From the NCBI GenBank assembly GCA_024682215.1, contig JAIKZM010000162.1, positions 1-64,000 of the forward strand: DNA of 64,000 bases, given 5' to 3'. Positions 8,816 through 18,075 of the stretch are shown here, piece after piece. A program made the position numbers and the translations under genes. The notes beneath the pieces are model-generated. The model saw only the letters and a program-made list of their open reading frames with translations, made no database searches and was not told the origin of the DNA. The stretch comes from Saccharofermentans sp. Lineage in GTDB: Bacteria > Bacillota > Clostridia > Saccharofermentanales > Saccharofermentanaceae. The number at the start of each line of letters is the position of its first letter. The stretch's first letter is position 1.

Positions 8816-10273
8816 TTATGGATTTTCTGTGGAGACAGGTAATTCTATCTTAGCAACTACATCATCCCCCTCATTATCGAGAGAAACAGTGCCGTTGTGA
8901 CGTTCGATTATGATCTTTCCGAGATAAAGGCCGAGGCCGGAACCTCCGCTTCTTCTGTTTCTCGAACTGTCTGATCTGTAGAACGCCTCGAAAAGATGAG
9001 GGAGATCTTCTTCATCTATATGTGATCCTGTATTGCGTATCTCGGTTAAGATAAACCCGTTATCTTCATGTGCATTTACAATGAGCTTTGAACCCTCGGA
9101 AGAATAAAATACAGCATTTGAAAGGAAAGTCCCGACAGCCATGGAGATAAGCTCCGCATTGCCGTCACAGAAGAGTCCGCTGTCTATACTTGTAACAAGA
9201 GGTATCTCTCTTACATCAAGCAATTCCCTGATCTCGTCGATCCTGTTATTCAGTAAAGAAGTCAGATCCACCTTTACCTGAGTGATCTCATTAGCAGCCT
9301 GCATCCTTGATACGGTAAGGATCTCGCCTATGAGCGATTCCATACGCTTTAATGCAGCCAAGGTCCTGGGAAGGTAAGTATCGAGATCGTCATAAGGCGG
9401 AACGCCGTCGATCATGCCGCGGACCTGTCCCTGGGCAATGGTGATAGGCGTCTTAAGTTCGTGGGAAGCGGCAATAAAGAATACTTCTTTCTGCCTCTCG
9501 AGCTCATTAACGCGGCCTATCTCATGTTCAAGTTCCATGGTCCTTTGGTTGAGATCGGAGATGGTCTCATTAAGGCTTGCTGAAAGATTATCAAGGTCTC
9601 TGCCGAGATCTCCTATTTCATCACGCCTTTTCGAGCCGCTCCTTACCGAGAAGTCCATGCCTGCTATCTTTCCTGAAAGCAGTGAGAGCTTGCGGACCGG
9701 TCTTGCAAACAGATAAGCGTAAATGAACGAACAGACAACAGATATCAAAAGCACTGCTGCGATGATCACAGGCAAGGTTCTTTTTAATGACGCAAAGATA
9801 ACGTACTCACCTTTTTGTGACCACAGACAGACAACCGTAAAGTCCTTGTCTTTTCTGCCCTTGATATCTTCAAACCAAACGCGGCCTGACGCGGATAAGA
9901 TCATTTCTTTATTGTCTTCGAGGTTAATGAGTTTTAATACGTCATCTCTTACTCTTAGCTGATACTTGGAATCCGTGACATCAGCTGGAAAGCGGTCCCA
10001 TTCGTTCTTGTTTTCTTTATAAAACACGATGTGGCAATTATTGGAAAGAATAAAGTCATCCACCAGTTTTCCGCATTCGGCATAAGGCGTATTGTTGAGC
10101 GTCTCGACAAAGCGCGAAAATTTCGTCTCCATCTCGTTTCTTCCCAAAGTGTTCCAGCTCAAAGGAGTTGCTTTATATAGCAGCACGAAGATCAATACGC
10201 CGAACAGGACCTGAACGATAAAGGTTATCAGAAAGACCTTGAAAGATAATCTGTCAGTTATCCGTTTTCTCAA
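8816..10273 (-). CDS. membrane sensor histidine kinase
   Basis: This 485-aa protein has a TM helix (about 11-32), an extracytoplasmic sensor of ~135 residues, a second TM (about 170-190), HAMP, then HisKA with SHELKTP (phosphorylated His near 270) and an HATPase domain with an N-box (FLSNAV), an F-box (EAFYRSD) and SGLGLYL. The usual DxG of the G1 box reads NTG, as in some Van/Vnc-type kinases. The start codon is TTG at 10273, overlapping the response-regulator gene by 20 bp, so translation is likely coupled; a GGGG run lies upstream. Cell-wall stress is a plausible input given the downstream serine hydrolases, but this is inference. Confidence 0.9.
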   Translation of the reverse strand: MRKRITDRLSFKVFLITFIVQVLFGVLIFVLLYKATPLSWNTLGRNEMETKFSRFVETLNNTPYAECGKLVDDFILSNNCHIVFYKENKNEWDRFPADVTDSKYQLRVRDDVLKLINLEDNKEMILSASGRVWFEDIKGRKDKDFTVVCLWSQKGEYVIFASLKRTLPVIIAAVLLISVVCSFIYAYLFARPVRKLSLLSGKIAGMDFSVRSGSKRRDEIGDLGRDLDNLSASLNETISDLNQRTMELEHEIGRVNELERQKEVFFIAASHELKTPITIAQGQVRGMIDGVPPYDDLDTYLPRTLAALKRMESLIGEILTVSRMQAANEITQVKVDLTSLLNNRIDEIRELLDVREIPLVTSIDSGLFCDGNAELISMAVGTFLSNAVFYSSEGSKLIVNAHEDNGFILTEIRNTGSHIDEEDLPHLFEAFYRSDSSRNRRSGGSGLGLYLGKIIIERHNGTVSLDNEGDDVVAKIELPVSTENP

Positions 10274-10928
10274 CGCGGTACCCCCGGCCCCTTACGGTCT
10301 CGACAATGCCTTCTCCGACCTTGTGACGGATGTTCTTGATATGACTGTCGATGATGCGCTCATCAACAAGAGAGTTATAGTCCCAGAGCATTTCAAGGAG
10401 CATCTCTCTCGAATATATCCGGCCCGGATTCTTAATGAGTGTAAGAAGCAGATCGAATTCTTTGCTCGTAAGCTCAACTTCATTTCCGTCAACGGTGACC
10501 TTCATCAGATCCGGGATCATCACGATGTTCTTATAGACGGTTTTCGAATAATCGTCATTTGAAGCAGACTGCTCCCGTCTTAAGACCGCCTTTACCTTGC
10601 GAAGGAAGATGGGCATTGAAAAAGGCTTGGTAACATAGTCATCAGCCAGTGAATCGTAGCCTTTGATCATGGAATGTTCGTCACCTAAAGCGGACAGGAA
10701 TATCACGGGTACATCAGACTTGCTCTTCACCAGTTCGCAGACACCGTATCCGTCTATCTTCGGGATCAATATATCCAATATAACGAGATCGAACTTCTCT
10801 TTCCCGAATAGCTCGATCGCGGCAACGCCGTCCTCTGCCTCAGAGACAGAGAAACCGTCATTTCTGAGATAATTGGCTAGAAGCTGCCTTATCTCAAGCT
10901 CATCTTCCACTACAAGAATCTTTTTCAT
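10254..10928 (-). CDS. OmpR/PhoB-family response regulator
   Basis: This 224-aa protein has a receiver domain (1-115) with the acidic pair near the N-terminus (VVEDELE), the phospho-acceptor Asp in VILDILIP near residue 52 and Lys in YVTKPF. A winged-helix DNA-binding domain follows (about 130-220) with VELTSKEFDLL and VRGRGYRVE. It is the partner of the overlapping kinase gene. No Shine-Dalgarno precedes the ATG; a TATAAT box ends only 7 nt upstream, suggesting a leaderless transcript. Confidence 0.92.
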   Translation of the reverse strand: MKKILVVEDELEIRQLLANYLRNDGFSVSEAEDGVAAIELFGKEKFDLVILDILIPKIDGYGVCELVKSKSDVPVIFLSALGDEHSMIKGYDSLADDYVTKPFSMPIFLRKVKAVLRREQSASNDDYSKTVYKNIVMIPDLMKVTVDGNEVELTSKEFDLLLTLIKNPGRIYSREMLLEMLWDYNSLVDERIIDSHIKNIRHKVGEGIVETVRGRGYRVEKTDN

Positions 10929-10941
10929 ATAAGTGATTATA
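10929..10941 (-). promoter_or_regulatory. possible leaderless promoter of the response-regulator gene
   Basis: A perfect TATAAT on the minus strand (10936-10941) is followed by 7 nt (CACTTAT) and then the ATG, so the start of transcription would fall at or next to the start codon. No convincing -35 box was found. Confidence 0.4.
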
Positions 10942-10976
10942 TATCTCTATTATGAATTTAATGTGAGTTTTTTGCC

Positions 10977-11639
10977 TTAAGAGACGGTTCTTGGAGTTAT
11001 CTTATTCTCTCTATAATATAGCTGTTTTTCGGCATACATTTTTGCATCGGATTCACTGAGAAGTTCATCTACCGTCTTTTTGCCGTCATCTGAAAAACTG
11101 TATCCCACGGAACAACTGTACGGAGTGGAATCAACATATTCATGAATACGTTTGGTAAGTCCGAGGACTTCATCTTCAGATATCTTCCGGCACACGATAA
11201 CGAATTCATCACCGCCTACCCTGTACACCGGCTGTCTGCGTTTGGCAGCGCGCAGAAAGCAATCCGAGATTGTTGAAATTGCCTTATCCCCTGCGGTATG
11301 ACCTTCTGTGTCGTTTATGATCTTCAGTCCGTTCATGTCGATCGAAACAAGCGCACTGATCTCCCGGGTTCTTTCGAGATGTCGGAATAATACGCCTGAC
11401 GGTTCAAAAGCCCCGTAAGAGGGTTTCTTTTCGTGACCTGAAGAATAAGGAATACATAATATACAAATACCGATATGGCAATCGTAACGCAGAAGAGCTG
11501 GGCATAGTTCTTGCCGATCAGGGCATACATACGGATGACTATCTTCTCCAGAAAGACAGTTGAAATAAGGAATGTGGCAAACCCCAGAAGAACGAGCAGC
11601 AACGTCCAGTTTTTGAACTACATACTCGGTAACTGCCAT
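10977..11639 (-). pseudogene. membrane diguanylate-cyclase-like GGDEF gene with two apparent frameshifts
   Basis: The protein is split between two minus-strand frames. The best start is ATG 11639 (MAVTEYVVQ) behind AAGGGG, in the frame of the C-terminal ORF. Two TM helices and the GGDEF opening motif KRNPLTGLLNRQAYY lie in another frame (track ORF 11333-11602). The frame then returns for DMNGLKIINDTEGH and an intact RVGGDEF. Removing one A from AAAAA at 11610-11614 and adding one G to the GGG near 11363-11375 would give one continuous ~220-aa protein with two TM helices and one GGDEF domain. This could be a decaying gene or two assembly errors. If intact it would make cyclic di-GMP at the membrane. 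Confidence 0.7.
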
Positions 11640-11718
11640 AACGCCCCTTAACCGTCCCCGAAAATGAATCAACATGTATTGTTACATTATAACAATTTAC
11701 GGGTATAAATGCCTTATC

Positions 11719-14634
11719 TCACTTCTTCACCCTTACGGTTCTGCCGGAATTGGACTTCTTAAAGATCTTCTTGTAAGCCTTAACCTTGGATTTTTTGACC
11801 TTTACCGTCTTTACCGAAGAACCCTTGAGAGATTTTTTCACGCCTGCTTTAGTCAGCCTGACCGTGTACTTGATCTTAACAGTCTTCAGTTTCTTGTCTT
11901 TTTTAAATGTATACGGGCTGATCTTCTTAAGTACGGAAGAAGTAATGTTAAAGGACTTAAGCTTTGAACAATATGCAAATGCATACGGGCATACCGTCTC
12001 TAGTCTCTGACCGCCATATACTTTTGTTAGGTTCTTGCATCCGTAAAACGCATAACTGTCTATGATCTTCACGTTGGCTCCGACCGTAAGGAGTTTTAAC
12101 GCCGTATTCTTATAGAACGCTTTAGGTCCTATCCTGTTAACCGTATAGGTGTTTTCCTTTATCACGACCGTACCCGGAACGGATACACCTGCGGTCTTAA
12201 CTGCAACACCGATAAGAGTTACTGTTCCGGTGCCGTCGGTAGCCGGATTGGTTACCCTGTAGATCAGATTGCCGACCGTTGCTTCTTCGCCGAGGACCGC
12301 TGCATTCTTTCTCGGAATGATGATATCTATATCCTTCAGTTCGGTCTTACCTTCAGGATCGGCAAACTTCTTGCCGCACCCTTCTCTTTTGCAGACATAG
12401 TATTCAATGTTGCCGTCTTCATTATCCGTCGGTTCCTTTGCCTTAACATGATCAAGATCATGACCGAGAGCAGATATCACAGTATCCTTTGCTTCGATCA
12501 CGTTCTTGCCTTCGGCGTCACTGAAAAGCTTTCCGCATACGGAACATTTCCAGTATCTGATATTGCCGTTCTCCGTACATGTCGGATCTTTCGCTGCAAC
12601 TTCAGTCATTTTATGCTCGTAATGGGACATGGAAGAACCGAAATCAGTCATTCCCGAAGGAATCCATGAAGGCTTTGTTTCGCCGGATTTGAGAGGAATG
12701 CAGGCTACCGAGATCACCGTATCCTTGGTGTTCGTCAGATATATCGCAAGCTTTCTGTATTCGCTGTTGTCAGACTGGCCCGGTACAGACGGAGTCGAAG
12801 GAAGCGACTCAGCCTCCATCGACGTAAACTTTCCGCCTTCGCTTAATATGCCTACCCATAACTTGTCCGAACCGACCGTTATGACTGCACTCCTGCCGTC
12901 GGATGCAACGCTGACAGATCCCTTTGTATGAGCAAACCAGTATATCTTGCCTGCAGCATTTAAAGATATCTCGTCCTGGACGATCACGCACTTCTTATCC
13001 TTGATCATCTTAAGGCCGCGGACCACTCTTTTCGCGCCGCTCGTCTTATATGCTTCAGTCAGGTCGGTAACTGCGTAGGCTTCTTTTCCCGACTGGAAAG
13101 CTGTTATGAGGCATGTCACTTTATCAGGCTGACCGGGATCATCAGACGGGTTTATAACAAGAGTATTGTGGCCTTCCGTTCTGACACGGTAAGCATTCCT
13201 GCGGTTATTGAGCTCATAATTCTTCTCATTTCCGAGGTCAGTGAAAAACCTGGTTCCGTTTGACTCAACATAAAATGATCCGAGATCAAAGTGACCGTGA
13301 TACAGATAATTGTTCTCACCTGCATGAAGCGCTGCGACGAGCCCGCTCTTATCCCATGTGTTCCTGAAGCTCGCGTTGGAGTAATTCTTGCCTCCCCAGT
13401 CATCAGGACTTGAGTTCTGTGTTCCGGTGTTGAGAGACTCGTCGATCCACAAAACATCGAGATAATCGAATCCGGTTCCTTCCGCGATCTTTTTGAGGCG
13501 GACATTTGCCATATCGCGTGATTTATAATTCTCGCCAAGCCAGAGAAAGACGGGCCATCTCGTGTCGGTTCCGTCGTTGTCATCACCGAAACTGAATGAT
13601 TTAGGTGCATTTGAGCTCATGCAGCGAACGAAATCAACGGATTTGCGGACACCGTCATGATCTACGAGACCATAGTCGGTTCCAACGGTGCTTTTCAGCG
13701 AGGAAGAGATAAAGCCGAGATAATAGGTTGCGTAATCCCAGTAACCCAGACCTTCAATGAAGGTTCCATCCAGGCTTTTGTATCCTGCACGGACTGAAGT
13801 ATATGCTTTTTTATAGCCGTATGTGAGGACATCGGAAGCAACCTGTTTGCTGTCTGATTCATCTCCTATGGCAAGGGCTGCCATGTTGGTGCCTCCGATG
13901 CACACGTATTGCCAGTTGTCTCCTTCAGTACTGTTATACCAGACATATGAACGGAGGTTACCGTCGCCACGTTCGCCGCGTGTTTCGCTGAATTTGACCT
14001 CGCCACGATAATCTTTCATGACCTGATTCAGCCCTTTTTCGATCATGGCCTTACGAAGGAAATTCCTCTGGGTATCATTCATCCAGTTGTAGAGCCAGTC
14101 GTAACCGATCGCGAAAGCCGTGCACATCTCGCCTGTATCGAGGAAATGATAAGGATTCCAGTCAGGAAAGTTAGCGGCATTTTCAAGTTCTGCATAGCAG
14201 CTCTTTGCATATTTCTCATCACCGAAGATGTTGTATGCCAGGGCAAGAGTCGCAACGCGGCGCTGTACTCTCTTCGACTGTTCGAGGATCCTTATTCCGC
14301 CTACGAGCTCATAATTGATAGGTTCATTTATGTACGAATTTTTTTTGCTGTCAGCTTCTTCTTTGAGCTTCGCAAGAAGCTTGGCAGTTGTCGATCCGTC
14401 ATTAAGATGGGATTTCAGTTTAGCGAACTTGTCATTGGTCATTATTATCCTGGGATGACCCTTTTCTCCGTGCTTTTTGATCATGGAGCTGATGACATCG
14501 GCGCCGCTGGTAAAGGTGCCGTAACTCGAGGCCTGTAAAGTATGTGATTTTACGGAAGACGCAAAGACCGGGCACGGCAACAAGCCGATCACCATAACCA
14601 GTACGATCAGGACGCAAAGCAGTCGTTTCTTCAT
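11719..14634 (-). CDS. secreted heparinase II/III-like protein with BspA-type LRR tail
   Basis: This is 971 aa from ATG 14634, with AGGGG upstream; the signal peptide ends at about PVFAS. Residues about 60-400 resemble the alpha-toroid of polysaccharide lyases (NPYHFLDTGEMCTAFAIGYDW), and about 430-620 the heparinase II/III-like beta domain (YHGHFDLGSFYVESNGTRFF). Two Cys-pair modules follow (WKCSVCGKLF and YVCKREGCGKKF), then leucine-rich repeats of the LRR_5/BspA kind (FYKNTALKLL, FYGCKNLTKV, FAYCSKLKSF) and a Lys-rich end. It probably cleaves uronic-acid polysaccharide outside the cell while the repeats bind substrate or surface. No CAZyme partner is adjacent. Confidence 0.85.
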   Translation of the reverse strand: MKKRLLCVLIVLVMVIGLLPCPVFASSVKSHTLQASSYGTFTSGADVISSMIKKHGEKGHPRIIMTNDKFAKLKSHLNDGSTTAKLLAKLKEEADSKKNSYINEPINYELVGGIRILEQSKRVQRRVATLALAYNIFGDEKYAKSCYAELENAANFPDWNPYHFLDTGEMCTAFAIGYDWLYNWMNDTQRNFLRKAMIEKGLNQVMKDYRGEVKFSETRGERGDGNLRSYVWYNSTEGDNWQYVCIGGTNMAALAIGDESDSKQVASDVLTYGYKKAYTSVRAGYKSLDGTFIEGLGYWDYATYYLGFISSSLKSTVGTDYGLVDHDGVRKSVDFVRCMSSNAPKSFSFGDDNDGTDTRWPVFLWLGENYKSRDMANVRLKKIAEGTGFDYLDVLWIDESLNTGTQNSSPDDWGGKNYSNASFRNTWDKSGLVAALHAGENNYLYHGHFDLGSFYVESNGTRFFTDLGNEKNYELNNRRNAYRVRTEGHNTLVINPSDDPGQPDKVTCLITAFQSGKEAYAVTDLTEAYKTSGAKRVVRGLKMIKDKKCVIVQDEISLNAAGKIYWFAHTKGSVSVASDGRSAVITVGSDKLWVGILSEGGKFTSMEAESLPSTPSVPGQSDNSEYRKLAIYLTNTKDTVISVACIPLKSGETKPSWIPSGMTDFGSSMSHYEHKMTEVAAKDPTCTENGNIRYWKCSVCGKLFSDAEGKNVIEAKDTVISALGHDLDHVKAKEPTDNEDGNIEYYVCKREGCGKKFADPEGKTELKDIDIIIPRKNAAVLGEEATVGNLIYRVTNPATDGTGTVTLIGVAVKTAGVSVPGTVVIKENTYTVNRIGPKAFYKNTALKLLTVGANVKIIDSYAFYGCKNLTKVYGGQRLETVCPYAFAYCSKLKSFNITSSVLKKISPYTFKKDKKLKTVKIKYTVRLTKAGVKKSLKGSSVKTVKVKKSKVKAYKKIFKKSNSGRTVRVKK

Positions 14635-14849
14635 AGATTTCCCCTTATAGCATTCCAAGTATTATTTATAAAATAAAGATATGAGCAGTCCGGGTATTAT
14701 ATATTTCGTTTGTTTTTATCAAGAATCGTATTATTTATCAAAATGTAATCAAGGTATCATCCGGTTGTTTTCTTTCATCGGGAATACGAAACAATGAGCA
14801 AGTGATAGAATATGGACAAATAAATCCCGGACAGGAACCCGCATATCAG

Positions 14850-15875
14850 ATGAAGTTATATTTTGCCCCGCTTGAAGGCATTACGACTTATATATTCCGC
14901 AACGCTTTTAACCGGATCTACGGACATGTGGATAAATACTTTGCGCCATTCATTTTTCCTTCCGAAAACAGTCCGATCTCATCCCGTGAACAAAAGGACA
15001 TCAATCCGGATAATAACACCGGGATAAACCTTGTGCCACAGATCCTTACATGCAGATCAAACTGCTTTACGAAAGCGGCAAATGAGATTCATGCAATGGG
15101 CTACAACGAGATAAACCTTAATCTCGGATGCCCCTCAGGTACCGTTTGCGCAAAAGGCGCCGGTGCGGGGTTTCTTAAAGATCCCTCCGCTCTTCAAAGA
15201 TTTCTTGATGACATATACACCTTTGCAGCAGCCGAAAACCTGAAGATCTCGGTCAAGACGCGTATCGGATTCGATGATCCCGGGGAGTTCCCCGCTCTTT
15301 TGGAGATCTTCAACGCCTTTCCAGTCAGCGAACTGATCGTTCATCCGAGGATTAGATCAGTCTTTTATAAAGGGGAGCCGCGCAAAGAATACTTCCTTTA
15401 TGCTTTGGAACATTCAAATAATCCTCTTGTATACAACGGAAATATCTTTACCTGCAGCGATTACAGTGACCTGCTAAGTTCAGCAGGCAGCAGTATCGAT
15501 ACTATAATGTCAGGCAGAGGTCTGATATCAGATCCTTCTCTTGCAGACAAACTTAAGGGATATACAACAGATACAGACCCGACAAAGTTCATTCGTCTTC
15601 ATGACACCATCTATCAAGGGTACCGCGAGATCTTGTCACCTGATATCAATGTCCTTTACAAGATGCGTGAACTATGGACTTACTGGCAAACCTTATTCGA
15701 CGGAAAAGAACGCGAGATCAAGCAGCTTATGAAGGCAAAGAAATATGAGGATTACGAAGAAAACGCATATCGCATCATCAATTTCATGAACCGGCAGAAG
15801 GATCATCCTGCATATGAGAAATCCGTTTCACGCTGTCTCAATGACATAAAAGAAAAAGTAAGTGAAATGATCTGA
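14850..15875 (+). CDS. dus: tRNA-dihydrouridine synthase
   Basis: This is 341 aa from ATG 14850 (MKLYFAPLEGIT); the track start 16 codons earlier lacks a ribosome site and precedes the TIM-barrel start. It is an FMN-dependent enzyme reducing uridine in the tRNA D-loop. Visible marks are APLEGIT for FMN binding, the catalytic-Cys region NLGCPSGTVCAKGAGAG, KTRIGF, and VHPR further on. Length is normal for the family. It is a single plus-strand gene facing minus-strand neighbours; which Dus subgroup it belongs to was not resolved. Confidence 0.88.
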   Translation: MKLYFAPLEGITTYIFRNAFNRIYGHVDKYFAPFIFPSENSPISSREQKDINPDNNTGINLVPQILTCRSNCFTKAANEIHAMGYNEINLNLGCPSGTVCAKGAGAGFLKDPSALQRFLDDIYTFAAAENLKISVKTRIGFDDPGEFPALLEIFNAFPVSELIVHPRIRSVFYKGEPRKEYFLYALEHSNNPLVYNGNIFTCSDYSDLLSSAGSSIDTIMSGRGLISDPSLADKLKGYTTDTDPTKFIRLHDTIYQGYREILSPDINVLYKMRELWTYWQTLFDGKEREIKQLMKAKKYEDYEENAYRIINFMNRQKDHPAYEKSVSRCLNDIKEKVSEMI

Positions 15876-16037
15876 CTTGGGCTTTATCTGCCTGTAATTG
15901 CCTCTAAACCCTTATTTTATTGATTTACTCACTTTGTGTCCTGTCAGAGAATCTGAAGATTTTTTCAAATACCCGGGAAATGACGTATACCGCATTGGTG
16001 TAAGATGTTACTATCCGCTCGTAAGGAGGTACAGTAA

Positions 16038-16646
16038 ATGGATCCTATAAGGATTGGCGCTTTTCTGAAAGAATTAAGAAAAGAACGCAATATGACTCAG
16101 GAAGCGATCGCCGGCAAATTCGGCGTTACGCAAAGATCTGTATCGCGTTGGGAAAACGGAACTACGATGCCGGATATCAGTGTATTAATAGAACTGGCCG
16201 ATTTTTATGACGTGGACATCCGGGATCTCCTGCGCGGAGAAAGGGAAAGTGAAAACATGGACACAGACATGAAAGAAACGTTGGAAATGGTAGCCGAATA
16301 CACTGAAGCAGACAAGGCGAAGTTATTAAAAAGGGTCTATGTATGCGGCCAGGGTACGCTGATCGCTTCGGTAGCATTGTTTATTGTGCATTTCATTTCT
16401 TTTTTTACCGATGAACTTATTCTTACACCTCTTATTTTGATAATCGCCTGCGGTATCTTTGGACTCAACACCTTACTTTCCGGGCTTCAGCTCAAAGGAA
16501 AAATGAGTAAAGAAAGGCGCAAGAAACTGTTCCGGATCACAATTATCATATGGGTTGTTGTTGCAGTTATCCTCGTGATCTTCATGACATTCTTCCTTCC
16601 GAAGATCCTTGTCGACTCATTGGGCTTGGGTACGCCTGTCTCTTAA
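16038..16646 (+). CDS. XRE-type HTH protein with C-terminal membrane segments
   Basis: This 202-aa protein has a perfect AGGAGG. Residues 5-60 are a classic XRE/Cro helix-turn-helix (MTQEAIAGKFGVTQRSVSRWENG). A linker of ~45 residues leads to three hydrophobic helices (about 112-135, 138-155, 172-195). The DNA-binding head is thus tethered to the membrane, a common but poorly studied Firmicutes arrangement thought to sense envelope state. No gene is co-transcribed with it and a terminator follows. Confidence 0.8.
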   Translation: MDPIRIGAFLKELRKERNMTQEAIAGKFGVTQRSVSRWENGTTMPDISVLIELADFYDVDIRDLLRGERESENMDTDMKETLEMVAEYTEADKAKLLKRVYVCGQGTLIASVALFIVHFISFFTDELILTPLILIIACGIFGLNTLLSGLQLKGKMSKERRKKLFRITIIIWVVVAVILVIFMTFFLPKILVDSLGLGTPVS

Positions 16647-16673
16647 TGTTCTATTAATTTTAACCACGATCAG

Positions 16674-16709
16674 ACAGCCTTTAAGCAGTATGTTTCAAGG
16701 CTGTTTTTA
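16674..16709 (+). terminator. intrinsic terminator after the HTH-membrane gene
   Basis: ACAGCCTT pairs perfectly with AAGGCTGT across a 15-nt loop and is followed by TTTTTAT on the plus strand. Confidence 0.7.
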
Positions 16710-16715
16710 TGTGTT

Positions 16716-17264
16716 TCAGAATCTTCCCGGTATCGGTACTATATTGTAGTTCTTGTCCGGGCTGTTTATCTTCCTGTTAATTCTTTTCATTACCGCGTGA
16801 AGAATAAAGAAGTTCCCTGTCATGACAAGGACCGATATCATGATCCCCGCGATCGTAACCGGATCGAACGCCATGCACTTTGCACCCGAAATCAGGATCA
16901 TAACACTTACCGGCAGGCATATGACACTTGTAATAAAGCTCGGAATGTACTTACGGATATATATCGTATGCCCTATATGAATAATAAAATGGCCGGCCAG
17001 TGCCATAAAGAATCCGAACCATACCGCATAGAGTATCTTGGAAAGAAAATAGTACGCCAGAAGCGCAGCACCGCCAAACAACAGAAGTTCTTCGTAAACG
17101 CCGATTGCCATGCCCATCTCAGTGAAGCCGATATAGTTTTTCATAGCTTTAGGAAACCTCTTATAAAGTTCCGGATTGTTTCTGAAGAACCATCCGAACC
17201 CCACCATTTCCTCCATGTCATGAAAGATAAAGATCAGCGGTAAAAGCAACAGGTATTCTCTCAT
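16716..17264 (-). CDS. HXXEE-domain membrane protein
   Basis: This 182-aa protein has the HDMEE motif (residues 13-17) that defines the HXXEE family, followed by five or so hydrophobic helices and a second polar cluster HFIIHIGH. The conserved His and Glu residues inside membrane helices suggest metal or proton chemistry, but no HXXEE activity is established to my knowledge. The start at ATG 17264 is 1 nt past the stop of the flavin reductase gene, with GGGGAG inside that gene's last codons, so the two are translationally coupled. An alternative ATG at 17282 would overlap. Confidence 0.78.
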   Translation of the reverse strand: MREYLLLLPLIFIFHDMEEMVGFGWFFRNNPELYKRFPKAMKNYIGFTEMGMAIGVYEELLLFGGAALLAYYFLSKILYAVWFGFFMALAGHFIIHIGHTIYIRKYIPSFITSVICLPVSVMILISGAKCMAFDPVTIAGIMISVLVMTGNFFILHAVMKRINRKINSPDKNYNIVPIPGRF

Positions 17265-17265
17265 A

Positions 17266-17940
17266 TCAAATTGTCTCCCCATTCCATCTGGAGATCACAC
17301 CACTGTATTTTTCACCTTTGCTTAAGACAAAAGGCTTTATTCCTAAATCAAATACGATCTTGTGATGAAGTGACTGCAGCGGGTATCTCTTTTTTCTGAT
17401 CACGGCTTCGTATAATCCCAATCCTGCTCTTCTCGCGAGAAATCTGCACTTCCCGATAGCATTGCTGTCATGTGTAACAATGTTAAATGGTGCGTTAATC
17501 ACTAATTTTCCCGGAATCCTTCCTCCGGAATAGATAACAAGTCTATTAAGCACTTTACCGGCATCTTTACTCCCGTAGTTCTCACCTGTTGCGACAGTTA
17601 CGCAGTACTTGCCCATGAGCAGTTGTTCGATCACGAAGTGTCCTCTGTCGATAAGGACCTTCATCAATCCCGAGACATTACTTGCATAAGTAGGCGTACC
17701 AAGAACGAGACCGTCAGCATCAGCTATGGCGCACGAGATCTTTTCGGCATCATCATCAATGACGCAATGCCCGAGCTTGTAGCAAGCACAACAGCCAAGA
17801 CATTGCGCCATTGAGAGTCTGCCAAGATCGTAATAAGAGACATCAACATTTTTATCTGAGAGGGTGTCAGAGATACCTTTGAGCAATGTTGAAGTTAATC
17901 CGTCGGTTCTCGGGCTGGCGTTGATTATCACGATCTTCAT
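17266..17940 (-). CDS. flavodoxin-fold NAD(P)H-dependent FMN reductase
   Basis: This 224-aa protein opens with the FMN-binding loop NASPRTDGLTS and has GTPTYASNVSG for the second flavin contact; both are typical of the NADPH-dependent FMN reductase / iron-sulfur flavoprotein group. A Cys-rich stretch, CLGCCACYKLGHC (about 47-59), resembles the cluster-binding motif of iron-sulfur flavoproteins, so it may carry a 4Fe-4S centre. It is divergent from a TetR gene with a dyad between them, and is followed 1 nt later by the HXXEE gene. A role in reducing a toxic electrophile or drug is inference. Confidence 0.85.
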   Translation of the reverse strand: MKIVIINASPRTDGLTSTLLKGISDTLSDKNVDVSYYDLGRLSMAQCLGCCACYKLGHCVIDDDAEKISCAIADADGLVLGTPTYASNVSGLMKVLIDRGHFVIEQLLMGKYCVTVATGENYGSKDAGKVLNRLVIYSGGRIPGKLVINAPFNIVTHDSNAIGKCRFLARRAGLGLYEAVIRKKRYPLQSLHHKIVFDLGIKPFVLSKGEKYSGVISRWNGETI

Positions 17941-17957
17941 GATTTATCTCCTATTTC

Positions 17958-17979
17958 AAAGTTACACACGTGTGACTTT
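17958..17979. promoter_or_regulatory. 22-bp TetR-type operator
   Basis: Half-sites AAAGTTACAC and GTGTGACTTT flank a 2-bp centre; nine of ten positions are complementary. The site sits between the divergent TetR and flavin reductase genes, 18 bp upstream of the reductase start codon, the expected place for the local repressor. Confidence 0.65.
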
Positions 17980-18075
17980 ATGCAATAATAGGATCAAGGT
18001 TTCTGCTAATCAACAGAAATGAAAAATGATACACAATCTCATGTTTTTGTGTCACTTGGAAACAGGAGAACTCTT

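Noticed and set aside
8816-10928. VanRS identity for the two-component system
   Set aside because: Only generic OmpR/HisKA features and an NTG in the G1 box are visible; no van genes follow.
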